DNA of 64,000 bases, taken from Ignavibacteria bacterium. Its GTDB lineage: Bacteria > Bacteroidota > Ignavibacteria > Kapaibacteriales > Kapaibacteriaceae. Position numbers and translations under genes: made by a program. The first letter of the stretch is position 1. Every line of letters begins with the position of its first letter. The stretch covers positions 1,856,207-1,920,206 of the forward strand of contig CP054181.1 of assembly GCA_015709655.1 (NCBI GenBank), read 5' to 3'. Of the stretch, positions 34,419-45,948 are shown one piece after another. The notes below the pieces were generated by a model. That model did not search any database and was not told the DNA's origin. It saw nothing but the letters and a program-made list of their open reading frames with translations.

Positions 34419-37400
34419 ATGCAAGGTCCACAGGACACAACATTGTACACGCTGCCACTGCAACGTTTGCGCGAGCGCATTACCTTTGGCCATGTGGCAA
34501 AACATCACACCTACCCCGATTTGTTGGGGATTCAGATTAATTCGTTCCAGGAGTTTATTCAGGAAAACGTGAAGCCTGAGGATCGCCGGGAAATTGGTCT
34601 GCAACGAGCATTTCTATCGAACTTTCCGATCGAAGACAATGCCGGGGTGTACGAATTAAACTTTGTTGACTACTTTGTAGAGAAACCAAAGTACACCGAA
34701 GAGGAATGCCGCGAGAGGGAACTCACGTACGCAAAAACTCTGAAGGCCCGACTACGCTTATCGTCGAAGGCTGACCCAACCTCAGAAGATCATATCGAAG
34801 CAATTGATCAGGAAGTTTATCTTGGTCAGATCCCGATTATGACCCAGCGCGGCACGTTTATTATCAACGGCGCCGAGCGCGTTGTGGTTGCCCAGCTTCA
34901 CAGGTCACCTGGGTGCTTCTTTGACGAGGCGCTTCACCCGAATGGCACAAAAATCTTTTCTGCACGGATTATTCCGTTTAAAGGATCGTGGATTGAGTTT
35001 ACGACTGACATCCACGATGTGATGTATGCGTATATCGACCGGAAGAAGAAGTTCCCGGTAACAACACTGCTGAGAGCCCTGGGATACAGCAGTGACGAAG
35101 ACCTGCTGAACTTGTTCGAGCTAACCGAAGATGTGCCAACGTCTGAACTGACAGAAGACTACCTCGGACGTCGGGTGGCTGCCGATACAGTGGACATGGG
35201 CACGGGTGAAATCGTGGCTCCGCGTGATACCATTGTTAGCCCCGAGTTCCTGAAACTGCTTGAAAACACTTCGGTTGATTCACTAAAATTGTATAAATAC
35301 GATAATCCAAATGACGAGCCGATTATCGCTAAAACCCTGGCCAAGGATTTAACAAGAACCCGCGAAGATGCTCTTGAAAGCATTTATCGTCAGCTGCGTT
35401 CCTCGGATCCGCCAGACCTGGATACTGCATGGGGTTTACTTGAGAAACTCTTCTTTAACTCAAAGAGATATGATCTCGGCGTAGTTGGCAGGTTCAGAAT
35501 TAATGAAAAATTGGGCATGAATGTGCCTCTGGATGTAACAACACTGACGGTTGACGACATCGTAAATATTATTAAGTACCTGATAGAAGTTCGTGATAGC
35601 AAGCAGCCGGTTGATGACATTGACCACCTTGCCAACCGACGCGTCCGCACAGTGGGTGAACAACTCGAAAGCACCTTTAACCTTGGGCTTACGCGGATGG
35701 CCCGCACCATTAAGGAACGGCTCAGTGTTCGCGACAGCGAAAACATCACCCCCAGTGAACTTGTTAATGCACGAACGATAACAAGTGTTATTAACCAGTT
35801 CTTTGGAACAAACCAGCTTAGCCAGTTTATGGATCAGACCAACCCGCTAAGCGAAATCACCCATAAACGCCGTACATCAGCTCTTGGCCCTGGCGGTTTA
35901 ACGCGCGAAAGAGCCGGTTTTGAAGTGCGCGACGTGCACTATACGCATTATGGACGACTTTGTCCGATTGAAACGCCCGAAGGTCCGAACATTGGTCTGA
36001 TTTCATCGCTGGCTATTCACGCTCGCGTTAACAAGTTCGGCTTCATTGAAACTCCCTATGTTAAAGTTGAGAACGGTGCTCTGACCGATGAGTTAGAGTT
36101 TATGCCAGCAGATCGCGAAGAAGATTTAATTATCGTTCCTGCCGGTACCGAACTGGACGAAAAGGGACGTATTGTAGGCGACACTGTAAAGGCACGCGTA
36201 AGCGGTGACTATCGCGTAGTTCCTACCACTGATGTGCAGTTCATGGAGGTAAGTACTGACCAGATCACCTCACCTGCAGCATCGCTGATTCCGTTCCTTG
36301 AGAATGACGACGCTAACCGTGCACTCATGGGCTCGAACATGCAGCGCCAGGGTGTACCGCTGCTTCGTCCGAAAGCTCCAATTGTTGGTACAGGCATGGA
36401 AGCCCGTGTAGCCCGCGACTCGCGCGCTCTGCTGTTGGCAGAAGATGACGGAGTGGTGGAGTACGTATGCGGCGATTACATTCAAGTGCGGTACGATGAT
36501 AACCGTACACGCGAAGAACGACTTGTTTCGTTCGATAATGACAGAGTTGTACGCTACGATCTGTTTAAGTTTTACCGTACCAACCAGGATACTGCAATTA
36601 ACCAGCGTCCGATCGTAAAGGCCGGACAACGCGTACGTAAGGGAGAACCCCTTATCGACGGAGCATCAACCGAAATGGGTGAACTGGCGCTTGGCCGCAA
36701 TGTCATGGTTGCATTTATGCCCTGGCGCGGTTATAACTTCGAAGATGCTATCGTTATCAGCGAACGCATGGTTGCCGAAGACGTTTTTACGTCCGTTCAC
36801 ATCGAAGAGTTTACCCTCCAAGTCCGCGATACTAAACGCGGTGAAGAAGAGTTTACACGCGAAATTCCCAACGTCAGCGAAGAAGCTACCAAGGATCTGG
36901 ATGACCGCGGCATTGTTCGCATTGGCGCCAAGGTTAAGGAAAGTGATATTCTGATCGGGAAGATTACCCCGAAAGGAGAAACCGATCCTACACCCGAAGA
37001 AAAACTCCTTCGTGCCATTTTCGGCGATAAGGCCGGTGATGTGAAGGATGTAAGTCTTAAAGCACCTCCAGGCCTTAAAGGAACAGTTATCAATACCAAG
37101 TTGTTTGCCCGACGGGTGCTTAGCAGCGACAGTGAGTTCCGGCTTGAAGAAAAGAAACGCCAGGACCTGATCACGAAACGTGAACAGCAGGCACTGCGCG
37201 CACTGGATATCGATTGCGTGGAGCGCATCGGCGAATTACTGCAGGATCAAACCAGCCTTGGCATTCATACGGCAAACGAAACCGTGGTCTTCCGCTCAGG
37301 TACAAAACTGTCTGCAAAAGACCTGGTTGCCAAGTATGAAGAAGGCGTTTTTGTACCATCCGCAATGAACATTGCGCAGGACTGGGTGGCTGACTCAAAG

Positions 37401-38243
37401 GTGATGAAGCTGCTCCGCATACTGCTGGATAACTACGAGACACGACGTCAGCAGATCATGCTGGATGGCCGCATCGAACGAAACAAGATAGCTGCCGGTG
37501 ACGAGCTTCAGCCGGGTATCCTTCAGATGTCCAAGGTATATGTTGCCAAGAAACGAAAACTTCAGGTTGGCGATAAAATGGCCGGACGCCACGGTAACAA
37601 GGGTATCGTGTCGAAAATTGTTCCGGTGCAGGATATGCCATTCCTTCCGGACGGCACACCTGTTGATATCGTTCTGAATCCACTGGGCGTACCCTCACGG
37701 ATGAATATCGGACAGCTGTACGAAACCGCCCTTGGATGGGCCGCCAGCAAACTTAATGTTCACTTCGCTACGCCAATCTTTGATGGTGCAACCTGGGAAG
37801 AAGTGGGCGAATACCTGGAAAAAGCAGGCCTGCCATCCACTGGAAAAACTATTCTGTACGATGGCCGCACAGGTGAACCGTTCGAAAACGAGGTTACCGT
37901 TGGTATCATCTACATGATGAAACTCTCCCACCTGGTAGAAGATAAACTTCATGCCCGCTCCATTGGCCCGTATTCGCTGATTACTCAGCAGCCCCTGGGC
38001 GGTAAGGCACAGTTCGGCGGACAGCGTCTGGGAGAGATGGAAGTGTGGGCGCTGGAAGCGTATGGTGCTGCACACACACTACAGGAAATGTTAACCGTAA
38101 AGAGCGACGATGTGCTGGGACGTGCCAAAATGTATGAGGCTCTGGTAAAAGGCGAAAATCTGCCCGTGCCAAACATCCCCGAATCGTTCAATGTTCTTGT
38201 CAGAGAATTACAAGGCCTCTGCCTTGATGTTAAAATTGATTAA
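34419..38243 (+). CDS. rpoB: DNA-directed RNA polymerase subunit beta
   Basis: A full-length 1274-residue beta subunit. The rifampicin-region block is FGTNQLSQFMDQTNPLSEITHKRRTSALGPGG, with FEVRDVHYTHYGRLCPIETPEGPNIGLI after it. Catalytic-centre contacts include PWRGYNFEDAIVISERMV and KMAGRHGNKGIVSKI. The C-terminal clamp region is KAQFGGQRLGEMEVWALEAYGAAHTLQEML, as in all bacteria. GGGAG at 34404-34408 precedes ATG 34419. Confidence 0.98.
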   Translation: MQGPQDTTLYTLPLQRLRERITFGHVAKHHTYPDLLGIQINSFQEFIQENVKPEDRREIGLQRAFLSNFPIEDNAGVYELNFVDYFVEKPKYTEEECRERELTYAKTLKARLRLSSKADPTSEDHIEAIDQEVYLGQIPIMTQRGTFIINGAERVVVAQLHRSPGCFFDEALHPNGTKIFSARIIPFKGSWIEFTTDIHDVMYAYIDRKKKFPVTTLLRALGYSSDEDLLNLFELTEDVPTSELTEDYLGRRVAADTVDMGTGEIVAPRDTIVSPEFLKLLENTSVDSLKLYKYDNPNDEPIIAKTLAKDLTRTREDALESIYRQLRSSDPPDLDTAWGLLEKLFFNSKRYDLGVVGRFRINEKLGMNVPLDVTTLTVDDIVNIIKYLIEVRDSKQPVDDIDHLANRRVRTVGEQLESTFNLGLTRMARTIKERLSVRDSENITPSELVNARTITSVINQFFGTNQLSQFMDQTNPLSEITHKRRTSALGPGGLTRERAGFEVRDVHYTHYGRLCPIETPEGPNIGLISSLAIHARVNKFGFIETPYVKVENGALTDELEFMPADREEDLIIVPAGTELDEKGRIVGDTVKARVSGDYRVVPTTDVQFMEVSTDQITSPAASLIPFLENDDANRALMGSNMQRQGVPLLRPKAPIVGTGMEARVARDSRALLLAEDDGVVEYVCGDYIQVRYDDNRTREERLVSFDNDRVVRYDLFKFYRTNQDTAINQRPIVKAGQRVRKGEPLIDGASTEMGELALGRNVMVAFMPWRGYNFEDAIVISERMVAEDVFTSVHIEEFTLQVRDTKRGEEEFTREIPNVSEEATKDLDDRGIVRIGAKVKESDILIGKITPKGETDPTPEEKLLRAIFGDKAGDVKDVSLKAPPGLKGTVINTKLFARRVLSSDSEFRLEEKKRQDLITKREQQALRALDIDCVERIGELLQDQTSLGIHTANETVVFRSGTKLSAKDLVAKYEEGVFVPSAMNIAQDWVADSKVMKLLRILLDNYETRRQQIMLDGRIERNKIAAGDELQPGILQMSKVYVAKKRKLQVGDKMAGRHGNKGIVSKIVPVQDMPFLPDGTPVDIVLNPLGVPSRMNIGQLYETALGWAASKLNVHFATPIFDGATWEEVGEYLEKAGLPSTGKTILYDGRTGEPFENEVTVGIIYMMKLSHLVEDKLHARSIGPYSLITQQPLGGKAQFGGQRLGEMEVWALEAYGAAHTLQEMLTVKSDDVLGRAKMYEALVKGENLPVPNIPESFNVLVRELQGLCLDVKID

Positions 38244-38275
38244 GATAATGAAAATAACACCCAACCGGAGTTAGA

Positions 38276-41200
38276 ATGCAATTCCAGAATAGTCCTAAAC
38301 GCGGATATTCACAAATTACAATTCGCATCTCGTCGCCCGACGATATTCTGAATCGTTCTCATGGAGAGGTGACCAAGCCGGAAACGATTAACTACCGTTC
38401 TTTCCGTCCAGAAAAAGATGGTCTTTTCTGTGAAAAAATCTTTGGTCCAATTCGTGACTGGGAGTGCGCTTGCGGTAAATACAAGCGGATCCGATACAAG
38501 GGCATCGTATGCGATCGATGCGGCGTTGAGGTTACTCAGAAAAGTGTACGCCGTGAACGCATGGGACATATCATGCTGGCGGTTCCTGTTGTACATATTT
38601 GGTTCCTGCGGTCACTGCCAAGTAAGATTGCGGGCGTGATTGGAATGCCAACCAAGGACGTAGAGCGAATCGTGTATTACGAGTCGTACGTTGTTATCCA
38701 GCCGGGCTCAACAGGTCTCCAGCCAAAGGACCTTCTCACCGAAGATCAGTACCTGGAGGTTCTTGCTTCGCTCCGCTCCGACGAACGGAATATGGATGAT
38801 GACGACCCCCGCAAATTCATTGCACTTATCGGGGGTGAAGCTATTAAGGAGCTGCTTCGCCGCGTAGATCCTGACGAAGATTATTTTACGTTGAGAGAAG
38901 TACTAAAGGAAGATATTAGCCAGCAAAAGCGTGCAGACATCCTGAAACGCCTGCGTATCATGGATGCCTTCCGAACGTCGCCACTGAAAGAGCCAAATAA
39001 GGCTGAATGGATGGTGCTGGATATTATCCCTGTGATCCCTCCCGATCTGCGTCCACTCGTACCTCTTGAAGGCGGACGTTTTGCTACATCTGACTTAAAC
39101 GATCTGTATCGCCGGGTTATCATTCGCAACAACCGATTAAAACGACTTATTGATATCAAGGCACCCGAAGTTATTCTTCGCAACGAAAAGCGGATGCTTC
39201 AGGAAGCTGTTGATGCGCTGTTTGATAACTCACGCCGTTCCGTTCGCAGTGAATCACAGCGTGCTCTTAAATCACTTGCTGATACCCTGAAAGGTAAAAC
39301 GGGACGCTTCCGTCAGAACCTGCTTGGTAAACGCGTTGACTATTCAGGCCGGTCGGTTATTGTGGTTGGCCCCGAGCTGAAACTGCACGAATGCGGTCTG
39401 CCAAAAGACATGGCCGTTGAACTCTTTAAGCCTCTCATTATTCGCAAGCTGATTGAAAGGGGCTTGTGCAAGACGGTTAAGAGCGCTAAGAAGCAGGTTG
39501 AAAAGAAAACTACAGATGTATGGGATATTCTCGATGTTGTGATCGACGGTCACCCCGTGCTGCTTAACCGTGCACCTACCCTGCACCGCCTGGGCATTCA
39601 GGCATTCCAGCCCCGACTTGTAGAGGGTAAGGCTATTCAGTTGCACCCGCTGGTTACTACAGCGTTTAACGCTGACTTTGACGGTGACCAGATGGCCGTG
39701 CACGTTCCGCTTAGCCACGAAGCACAGCTGGAAGCACTGCTGCTGATGCTCAGTAGCCATAATATTATGCACACTCAGAACGGCGAACCAATTGCAGTGC
39801 CGTCACAAGATATGGTTCTGGGCGTGTACTACATTACAAAGATGCGTAAGGGGGCTAAGGGCGAAGGGAAAATATTCTCCTCCGTTGCCGAGGTTATTAT
39901 TGCCTATAACGCAGGCTCACTTAGCCTGCACTCAGGTATAAAGGTAAGGATGAACGGTAAACTGGTTGAAACAACAACCGGTAGAATCCTGTTTAATCAA
40001 ATCGTACCCGCCGAAATGGGGTATATGAACGAGATGCTCGGCAAAAAGCGCCTGCGTCAGGTAATCTCGGAGTGTTTCCGTAAAGCCGGACTTGCTAAAA
40101 CAGTTGAGTTCCTGGATAAGCTTAAAGAACTTGGATTTACTACGGCTACACGCGGCGGCCTTTCGGTGTCGGTCGCAGATGTGGTTATCCCAGCCGAAAA
40201 AGAAACTATCATAGCCAAGGCTCAGGCCGAAGTGGATAAGATTGAAGATTACTATCACAGTGGTGTTATCACCGAAGGTGAACGGTATAACAAGATTATC
40301 GACACCTGGAGTACCGCTACAAACAGGGTGGCCGACAAACTGTATGCCGAGCTGGCCAGTAATCAGCAAGGATTTAATACATTCTTCATGATGATGGACT
40401 CCCAGGCTCGGGGCTCGAAAGAGCAGATCAGACAGTTGGCAGGTATGCGCGGTCTTATGGCAAAGCCGCAGAAGACAGTGGCGGCCAGCAGTGCTGAGTT
40501 GATCGAAAACCCGATTATCTCGAACTTTAAAGAAGGCCTAACTAACCTTGAGTACTTTATCTCAACCCACGGTGCACGAAAAGGTCTGGCCGACACCGCA
40601 CTGAAGACCGCTGACGCAGGGTACCTTACCCGCAGGCTTCATGATGTAGCCCAGGACGTTGTGATCGGCGATGAAGATTGTGGTACCATCCGCGGTGTAG
40701 AGATGCGTGCCCTCAAAGATGGTGAAGAAGTTAAAGAGCCCCTTAAGGAAAGAATTCTTGGTCGGGTAACCCTGACTGATGTGATTGATCCCCTCTCGGG
40801 TGAAACGTACGTTAAGGCAGGTAATCTGATAACGGAAGAAATTGCTGATGTTATCGAAGCCTCACCTATTGAAGCCGTGATGATTCGTTCCGTACTCTCG
40901 TGCGAGTCTCGCCAGGGCGTGTGCGCGATGTGCTATGGCAGAAATATGGCTACCGGACAAATGGTGAACAAGGGCGAGGCAGTAGGTACAATTGCTTCAC
41001 AATCAATTGGTGAACCTGGTACACAGCTTACATTGCGTACCTTCCATACGGGTGGCACGGCGTCGCTTTCATTGTCGCAAAGCGTTGTTATGGCTAAGTT
41101 CGATGGTAAGATCCAGTTTGAAAACATCCGCTTTGTTACTACTCCCGGCGATGAAACAGATGTTCAAATTGCCGTTTCTAGAGCGGGCGTTATTAATATC

Positions 41201-42562
41201 GTTGAGCCTAATAGTAACCGGATCGTGACGAAATACGATGTTGTGTATGGCGCTGAACTCAAGGTTCAGGATGGACAATTGGTTCAGAAAGGTGAACTGA
41301 TTTATGAATGGGATCCGTACAACTCAGTGATTATTACTGAAAAAGCCGGATGGGTACGGTATCGCGACCTGGTGCCAAACCTAACGTTCAAGGAAGCCAT
41401 TGATGAACAGATAGGCCATACAACAAAGATCGTAATCGACTCCCGGGACAGAACCAAGAGCCCGGCTATCGAAATTATCGACGAAGACGGCGTTCTGATT
41501 CAGCAGTATATCATTCCTACCAGGGCACAGATTGTTGTTGATGACGGAGAAATGGTGGCGGTTGGCTCCAAGCTGGTAAAGATGCCGCGTGACATGGGCA
41601 GACTTCGCGACATTACAGGCGGCCTGCCACGTGTTACGGAATTGTTCGAAGCGCGCTCACCCCAAAATCCGTCTGCTGTTACAGAAATTGATGGTATCGT
41701 AAATATTGAAAAACCAAAACGCGGGTCTCGTGTGATAGCAGTAACGTCGCTCGACGGAGAACTGCGCCGCGAATACCCGGTACCGATCGGACGTCACGTA
41801 CTTGTTCAGGATGGAGATCTTGTGCGCTCCGGTGACCGGTTGTCGGAAGGGGCTATAAACCCGCACGACATTTTGCATATCAAGGGAATCAACGAAGCAC
41901 AGGCATATCTGGTAAATGAAATTCAGGATGTTTATCGGATGCAGGGTGTGAAGATTAATGATAAGCATATCGAAGTCATCGTCCGCCAAATGCTGCAAAA
42001 AGTCCGTGTAACCGATGCCGGCGACTCCAGGTTCCTGGAGGGCGATCAGGTTGACAGAGTTCCGTTCAACGATGAGAACGAAACCTTGAAGTCGGCTATG
42101 ATTGTAATTGACAAGGGTGACAGTAAGTTCAAGGTTGGCCAGATTGTTAGCCGAAAAGATTTAAAGGAAGTTAATGACGATCTGAAGAAGAAAGAGAAGA
42201 CACCGGCTAAGAGTAGAAAAGCCGAACCTGCAATTGCCGAACCATTGCTACTCGGAATTACACAGGCGTCGCTCACGACCGAATCGTGGCTGTCTGCAGC
42301 ATCATTCCAGGAAACAACCAAGGTTCTTAGCGAGGCGTCAACCGCTGCCAAACGCGATCACTTGCTGGGTCTGAAGGAAAACATCATCCTGGGTCAGCTG
42401 ATCCCCGCGGGCACAGGCCTACGTGAATATCAGTCAATGCTTGTTGCCTCTGATGTTGGAAATATCTTTGGCGCAAGTGCTATTATACCCAAGGCCGAGG
42501 ATGAAGAACCTGCACCGGCACTGGCCAAAAAGCCAAGTCGGCGCAAAGCTCCGGTCGTTTAA
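38276..42562 (+). CDS. rpoC: DNA-directed RNA polymerase subunit beta'
   Basis: A 1428-residue beta' subunit. The N-terminal zinc site is [20 protein letters not shown], and the active-site magnesium triad is in [15 protein letters not shown]. The second zinc site is [16 protein letters not shown]. The trigger-loop/bridge region includes [20 protein letters not shown], and [16 protein letters not shown] lies near the C-terminus. The tail is basic ([11 protein letters not shown]). GGAG at 38267-38270 precedes the ATG, 32 bp after rpoB. Confidence 0.98.
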   Translation: MQFQNSPKRGYSQITIRISSPDDILNRSHGEVTKPETINYRSFRPEKDGLFCEKIFGPIRDWECACGKYKRIRYKGIVCDRCGVEVTQKSVRRERMGHIMLAVPVVHIWFLRSLPSKIAGVIGMPTKDVERIVYYESYVVIQPGSTGLQPKDLLTEDQYLEVLASLRSDERNMDDDDPRKFIALIGGEAIKELLRRVDPDEDYFTLREVLKEDISQQKRADILKRLRIMDAFRTSPLKEPNKAEWMVLDIIPVIPPDLRPLVPLEGGRFATSDLNDLYRRVIIRNNRLKRLIDIKAPEVILRNEKRMLQEAVDALFDNSRRSVRSESQRALKSLADTLKGKTGRFRQNLLGKRVDYSGRSVIVVGPELKLHECGLPKDMAVELFKPLIIRKLIERGLCKTVKSAKKQVEKKTTDVWDILDVVIDGHPVLLNRAPTLHRLGIQAFQPRLVEGKAIQLHPLVTTAFNADFDGDQMAVHVPLSHEAQLEALLLMLSSHNIMHTQNGEPIAVPSQDMVLGVYYITKMRKGAKGEGKIFSSVAEVIIAYNAGSLSLHSGIKVRMNGKLVETTTGRILFNQIVPAEMGYMNEMLGKKRLRQVISECFRKAGLAKTVEFLDKLKELGFTTATRGGLSVSVADVVIPAEKETIIAKAQAEVDKIEDYYHSGVITEGERYNKIIDTWSTATNRVADKLYAELASNQQGFNTFFMMMDSQARGSKEQIRQLAGMRGLMAKPQKTVAASSAELIENPIISNFKEGLTNLEYFISTHGARKGLADTALKTADAGYLTRRLHDVAQDVVIGDEDCGTIRGVEMRALKDGEEVKEPLKERILGRVTLTDVIDPLSGETYVKAGNLITEEIADVIEASPIEAVMIRSVLSCESRQGVCAMCYGRNMATGQMVNKGEAVGTIASQSIGEPGTQLTLRTFHTGGTASLSLSQSVVMAKFDGKIQFENIRFVTTPGDETDVQIAVSRAGVINIVEPNSNRIVTKYDVVYGAELKVQDGQLVQKGELIYEWDPYNSVIITEKAGWVRYRDLVPNLTFKEAIDEQIGHTTKIVIDSRDRTKSPAIEIIDEDGVLIQQYIIPTRAQIVVDDGEMVAVGSKLVKMPRDMGRLRDITGGLPRVTELFEARSPQNPSAVTEIDGIVNIEKPKRGSRVIAVTSLDGELRREYPVPIGRHVLVQDGDLVRSGDRLSEGAINPHDILHIKGINEAQAYLVNEIQDVYRMQGVKINDKHIEVIVRQMLQKVRVTDAGDSRFLEGDQVDRVPFNDENETLKSAMIVIDKGDSKFKVGQIVSRKDLKEVNDDLKKKEKTPAKSRKAEPAIAEPLLLGITQASLTTESWLSAASFQETTKVLSEASTAAKRDHLLGLKENIILGQLIPAGTGLREYQSMLVASDVGNIFGASAIIPKAEDEEPAPALAKKPSRRKAPVV

Positions 42563-42584
42563 TCGTTAGCTACTTGAAAATGAA

Positions 42585-42617
42585 AAAGAGGTCACCATAG
42601 GTGACCTCTTTGGATTT
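42585..42617 (+). terminator. Rho-independent terminator after rpoC
   Basis: A 12-bp perfect stem, AAAGAGGTCACC (42585-42596) with GGTGACCTCTTT (42600-42611), and an ATA loop. The A-rich left and T-rich right arms make it potentially bidirectional. Confidence 0.88.
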
Positions 42618-42750
42618 GTGCTGCAGGCAACGAGTACTACACACTGAGCAACCTGAACTGATCCGGATTCATGTTGTAACTTTAAAAGTGTTTCTCAACA
42701 TCGTCTATCACCGTACTGATCGTATTTTGTACACCGAATACTGTACTGCA

Positions 42751-44760
42751 ATGAAATACTCTTGTTTAATTCATGGTTTACTTGCAATTGTAATCTGCAC
42801 ACTCTCTTCAACGGCCGATACTCTGTATGTATCGTTATCGGCGCCCGCCGGCACCGGACAGAGCTGGCAAAGCCCCTTCACAACAATTGATGCTGCACTG
42901 ATGGCCTGGCAATCGGGCGACGAAGTCTGGGTTGCCCAGGGAACGTATGCTCCGCCGGTTAGTGGCTGGAGTTTTCCAAATGGGTTGCGTATGTATGGCG
43001 GGTTCAATGGCACTGAGTTGCTACGCGAGGAGCGCGACTGGTTTCGAAAGCCCGCGGTGCTAACAGGTGAAAATATTAAAACTGTGTTCGTTTTAAATGA
43101 TTGCGACTCTTCATCGCGAATTGATGGATTTACACTGCAGGGGGCTACTGAGCATGCACTGAACATAACTGGTGGATGTCCGATAATAAGAAATTGTACC
43201 TTTTTAGGTAACACTGGGCAAAGTGGAGCTGCAATACTGGCAACGGCAACATCAAGGATCCATATTGAATACTGTGTTTTCGGAAGGAATACCTGCGACC
43301 GGAACGGTGGTGCAGTTGAAATCAGAAACAGTAGTGCTCATCCATACGGATATGGTGCCTTGATTGGGCAATGTCAGTTTTACGACAATACTTCACTGTC
43401 CGGAAACGGTGGTGCTCTTTCCATCGTGAACAGTCCAACGATACCGCAAATCGTTAGTTGCGTGTTTAACGGCAACCAGGCGGTTGGCGGCGGTGCATTG
43501 TTTACAGAGCAATGCTATGCCTATATCACCAATGCAACGTTCTGTAACAACAATTCTACCGGTACTGACACTGCTGCAGCACTCACGCTTCTGCTAAATG
43601 GTGGCGAGTTGCTGAACTCAATCGTCTGGAATGGTACCATATCCGATTCAGCCCGACACATCGTCCACTACCTATTAAACCAAATGACTGACACGACAAT
43701 ATTGCGTGCCCGATCCAATCTTGTGGAAAATGACTTTATTTATGGATTTTATCAAACGAATCCAAGTTTTGAAGATGAACAGCTGGTTGCCGGAGCCGAT
43801 GGTTTCTTTGGCACTGATGACGACGGGCTGCGCCTTAGCTCACTGTCTGTTGCTCTTAATGCAGGCGTGATTGATAGGTATGTGAATTCGCGTCAAACCG
43901 ATGCAATCGGGAATCCCAGGCTGGTGGGGCGGAAGGTTGACCTGGGTGCGTATGAAACGCAGCGCCCTAACAGACTAACTCCAACGGAAATAGTGGAAGG
44001 ACTTAAAAACGGAAGGTACAGCCTTTTCTACCGTCACTCAAAAACAGATTGGGGTGAAAAGGATGAAGGGCCATCTCCGGAGTGCTTTCCAGGACGCAAC
44101 TTGATATCCGAGGGAAGGGAGCTCGCTACTGAAGTTGGAAAGGCGCAGCGGTTGCTTGGTATCCCTGTCGGCGAAGCCCTTAGCAGCCCTGTATGCCGAT
44201 GCTGGGAAACCACCCTGCTGATGTGTGGTCGATACGAAAAGGTACCGTACTGGGGGAGTGGGGGCGGAGAAACGACGTCGGCACAACGCGACTCGGCATT
44301 AAAAACGCCACCTCCGAATGGTAACCGTATCATAAGTTCACACGATGCCGTGGCAAATATGGTATTTAACCCGCATGGTGACGGGCAGGTACTCACCTCG
44401 GCAGAACTGATGGAGTGCGATAATCTGTTTGTGCTTCCGGTTGCCGACACCTTTGAAGTGGTTGGCCATTGGTGTTCCGACACATGGATGAGGTATCATG
44501 TGCGATTCCCGGATGAGCCAACGTCAGTACAACCGGAGCCCGAACTGTTGGTAGTTACATGCTCGCCGAACCCTGCTACCACCATGATAGAAGTTAAGAC
44601 GCCTTCACCACACGACGTAACAATTATTAATATGTACGGACAGGTGGTCTGGTCCGGTGTTGTTCCGACCTCCGCCGCAATCGTGGTATCAGACTGGCCA
44701 CAGGGCATGTACGCTGTGCAGGCTGCTGGCCGCTCAGCTCTGGTTGTGGTGCTGCACTAA
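42751..44760 (+). CDS. Secreted beta-helix protein fused to a histidine-phosphatase-like domain, with T9SS tail
   Basis: A 669-residue protein from ATG 42751; a longer frame would start inside the rpoC terminator. Signal peptide 1-22. Residues about 25-400 form a right-handed parallel beta-helix of surface-protein type (GTGQSWQSPFTTIDAAL, GLRMYGGFNGTE, NGGAVEIRNSS, GNGGALSI, GGGALFT). Residues about 415-575 resemble a histidine phosphatase: SLFYRHSKTDWGEK gives the RH motif, SPVCRCWETTLLMCGRY a second Arg, and IISSHDAVANMV the second His. The end is a T9SS-type domain (TCSPNPATTMIEV, GMYAVQAAG). The fusion is unusual and its substrate unknown. Confidence 0.72.
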   Translation: MKYSCLIHGLLAIVICTLSSTADTLYVSLSAPAGTGQSWQSPFTTIDAALMAWQSGDEVWVAQGTYAPPVSGWSFPNGLRMYGGFNGTELLREERDWFRKPAVLTGENIKTVFVLNDCDSSSRIDGFTLQGATEHALNITGGCPIIRNCTFLGNTGQSGAAILATATSRIHIEYCVFGRNTCDRNGGAVEIRNSSAHPYGYGALIGQCQFYDNTSLSGNGGALSIVNSPTIPQIVSCVFNGNQAVGGGALFTEQCYAYITNATFCNNNSTGTDTAAALTLLLNGGELLNSIVWNGTISDSARHIVHYLLNQMTDTTILRARSNLVENDFIYGFYQTNPSFEDEQLVAGADGFFGTDDDGLRLSSLSVALNAGVIDRYVNSRQTDAIGNPRLVGRKVDLGAYETQRPNRLTPTEIVEGLKNGRYSLFYRHSKTDWGEKDEGPSPECFPGRNLISEGRELATEVGKAQRLLGIPVGEALSSPVCRCWETTLLMCGRYEKVPYWGSGGGETTSAQRDSALKTPPPNGNRIISSHDAVANMVFNPHGDGQVLTSAELMECDNLFVLPVADTFEVVGHWCSDTWMRYHVRFPDEPTSVQPEPELLVVTCSPNPATTMIEVKTPSPHDVTIINMYGQVVWSGVVPTSAAIVVSDWPQGMYAVQAAGRSALVVVLH

Positions 44761-44767
44761 AGTGATT

Positions 44768-45799
44768 CTACGGAAGATTCTGAGGACGGTATCTGCAGTT
44801 TGGATCGTTCCTGCGACGATATGCCGTTGCATCAACTGACTGATTTGATTCTGAGTGATCAACAGTAATTCTACGTTTTCGCTGCCACAGCAGCGTTAGC
44901 GGAAACCATGGAGATCCGATATTATCCATGTAGTCGCTGCTGTAGGTGATTGGTTCCGAATGGAGGTGCAGTCCGGCTTGTACGGCTTTTAGAGCAATCC
45001 AAACCAAGGGGATATTGCTTAAACTGTTATTGGCATAGCCGCCGCCAATGTTACTGTGAACGCCCGGAAACCAGCGCTGTTCCAGCGTTTGCGGAAATAT
45101 TGTATTTGCATATTTGCTTATCTTCCATAAGACCGGAGCAAAGGGTACCCGAACCTCGTCAATTGCCAAAGCCTGATATGCATATTCAACGGTGCTGCTC
45201 AGGGTGGTATCATGAAACCGGTATCGGTCAGCAGTAAGTATGTTTAAATAGGGAGCCGGGATTCCTAAGCTTCCTACCGTATCCCACACTCCGATCATCC
45301 TGATCCTTGTAACCGTTTCGTATGCATATCGCTCTTTAAACCCAATCATTAAATCAGAGTCCGGTCTGGAATAGTTGTTCCTGTCTCTGTATAGTTCAAA
45401 TGCTGTATCGGTAAGATGTATGTATTCAGGACGAAGGATGCCGCAGTTACGAATCAGGCCGGCCAGACTGCGGACGGTATAGGCCCCGCGACTGAAGCCG
45501 AACAGGAATATGCGGTCACCCCGTTCGTACTGCGTAATTAAAAAACGATACAGATCCCTGATATTCTTGTCCAGGCCTGCCCCTGTTATGCCACCTTGAA
45601 GTTGGCTGAGCAAGCCATGACCAGGAGTGCCTACACCCGAGTCATAGACCTTGACCTGCAAGGGCATACCAGAACGTACAGTGGTACCAGTTGCAGTCAG
45701 CTCATGCAATTTCTGCACATTTGTCTGCACGGTGACGTTGCCATCCCGCATACCGGGAAAGTTCCAGGTACCATCGCTAAATATCGCAATATTCTTCAT
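44768..45799 (-). CDS. DUF2235 family alpha/beta-hydrolase (Tle1-like phospholipase fold)
   Basis: A 343-residue DUF2235 protein with strong GGGGAGGAG upstream of its ATG. Signature blocks: NIAIFSDGTWNFPGM at the start, KVYDSGVGTPGH, IRDLYRFLITQYERGDRIFLFGFSRGAYTVRSLAGLI with the nucleophile elbow GFSRG, and WFPGVHSNIGGGY. The family includes type VI secretion phospholipase effectors, but no T6SS genes are visible here and no signal peptide is present. It may be a housekeeping or stand-alone lipase-like enzyme. It converges with the beta-helix gene. Confidence 0.85.
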   Translation of the reverse strand: MKNIAIFSDGTWNFPGMRDGNVTVQTNVQKLHELTATGTTVRSGMPLQVKVYDSGVGTPGHGLLSQLQGGITGAGLDKNIRDLYRFLITQYERGDRIFLFGFSRGAYTVRSLAGLIRNCGILRPEYIHLTDTAFELYRDRNNYSRPDSDLMIGFKERYAYETVTRIRMIGVWDTVGSLGIPAPYLNILTADRYRFHDTTLSSTVEYAYQALAIDEVRVPFAPVLWKISKYANTIFPQTLEQRWFPGVHSNIGGGYANNSLSNIPLVWIALKAVQAGLHLHSEPITYSSDYMDNIGSPWFPLTLLWQRKRRITVDHSESNQSVDATAYRRRNDPNCRYRPQNLP

Positions 45800-45948
45800 C
45801 TCCTCCCCGCCCCGTATTGTTGATGATGAAGTGATGCATCAAACTTAACAAAATAACTGACGAATGCAGTTCTGTAGAGTTTTGAGTGAGTTGCCGTTGC
45901 AAGGGCGGCGTTACCCGCCCATGGTACTCGAAATCCAAGCCCCCTTCT

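Noticed and set aside
42601..42750. Start of the beta-helix/phosphatase gene inside the rpoC terminator
   Set aside because: The signal peptide starts at ATG 42751; the upstream codons are not signal-like and overlap a terminator arm.
44768..45799. Type VI secretion effector locus around the DUF2235 gene
   Set aside because: No Tss, VgrG, PAAR or immunity-type neighbours are present; flanking genes are a surface protein and a symporter.
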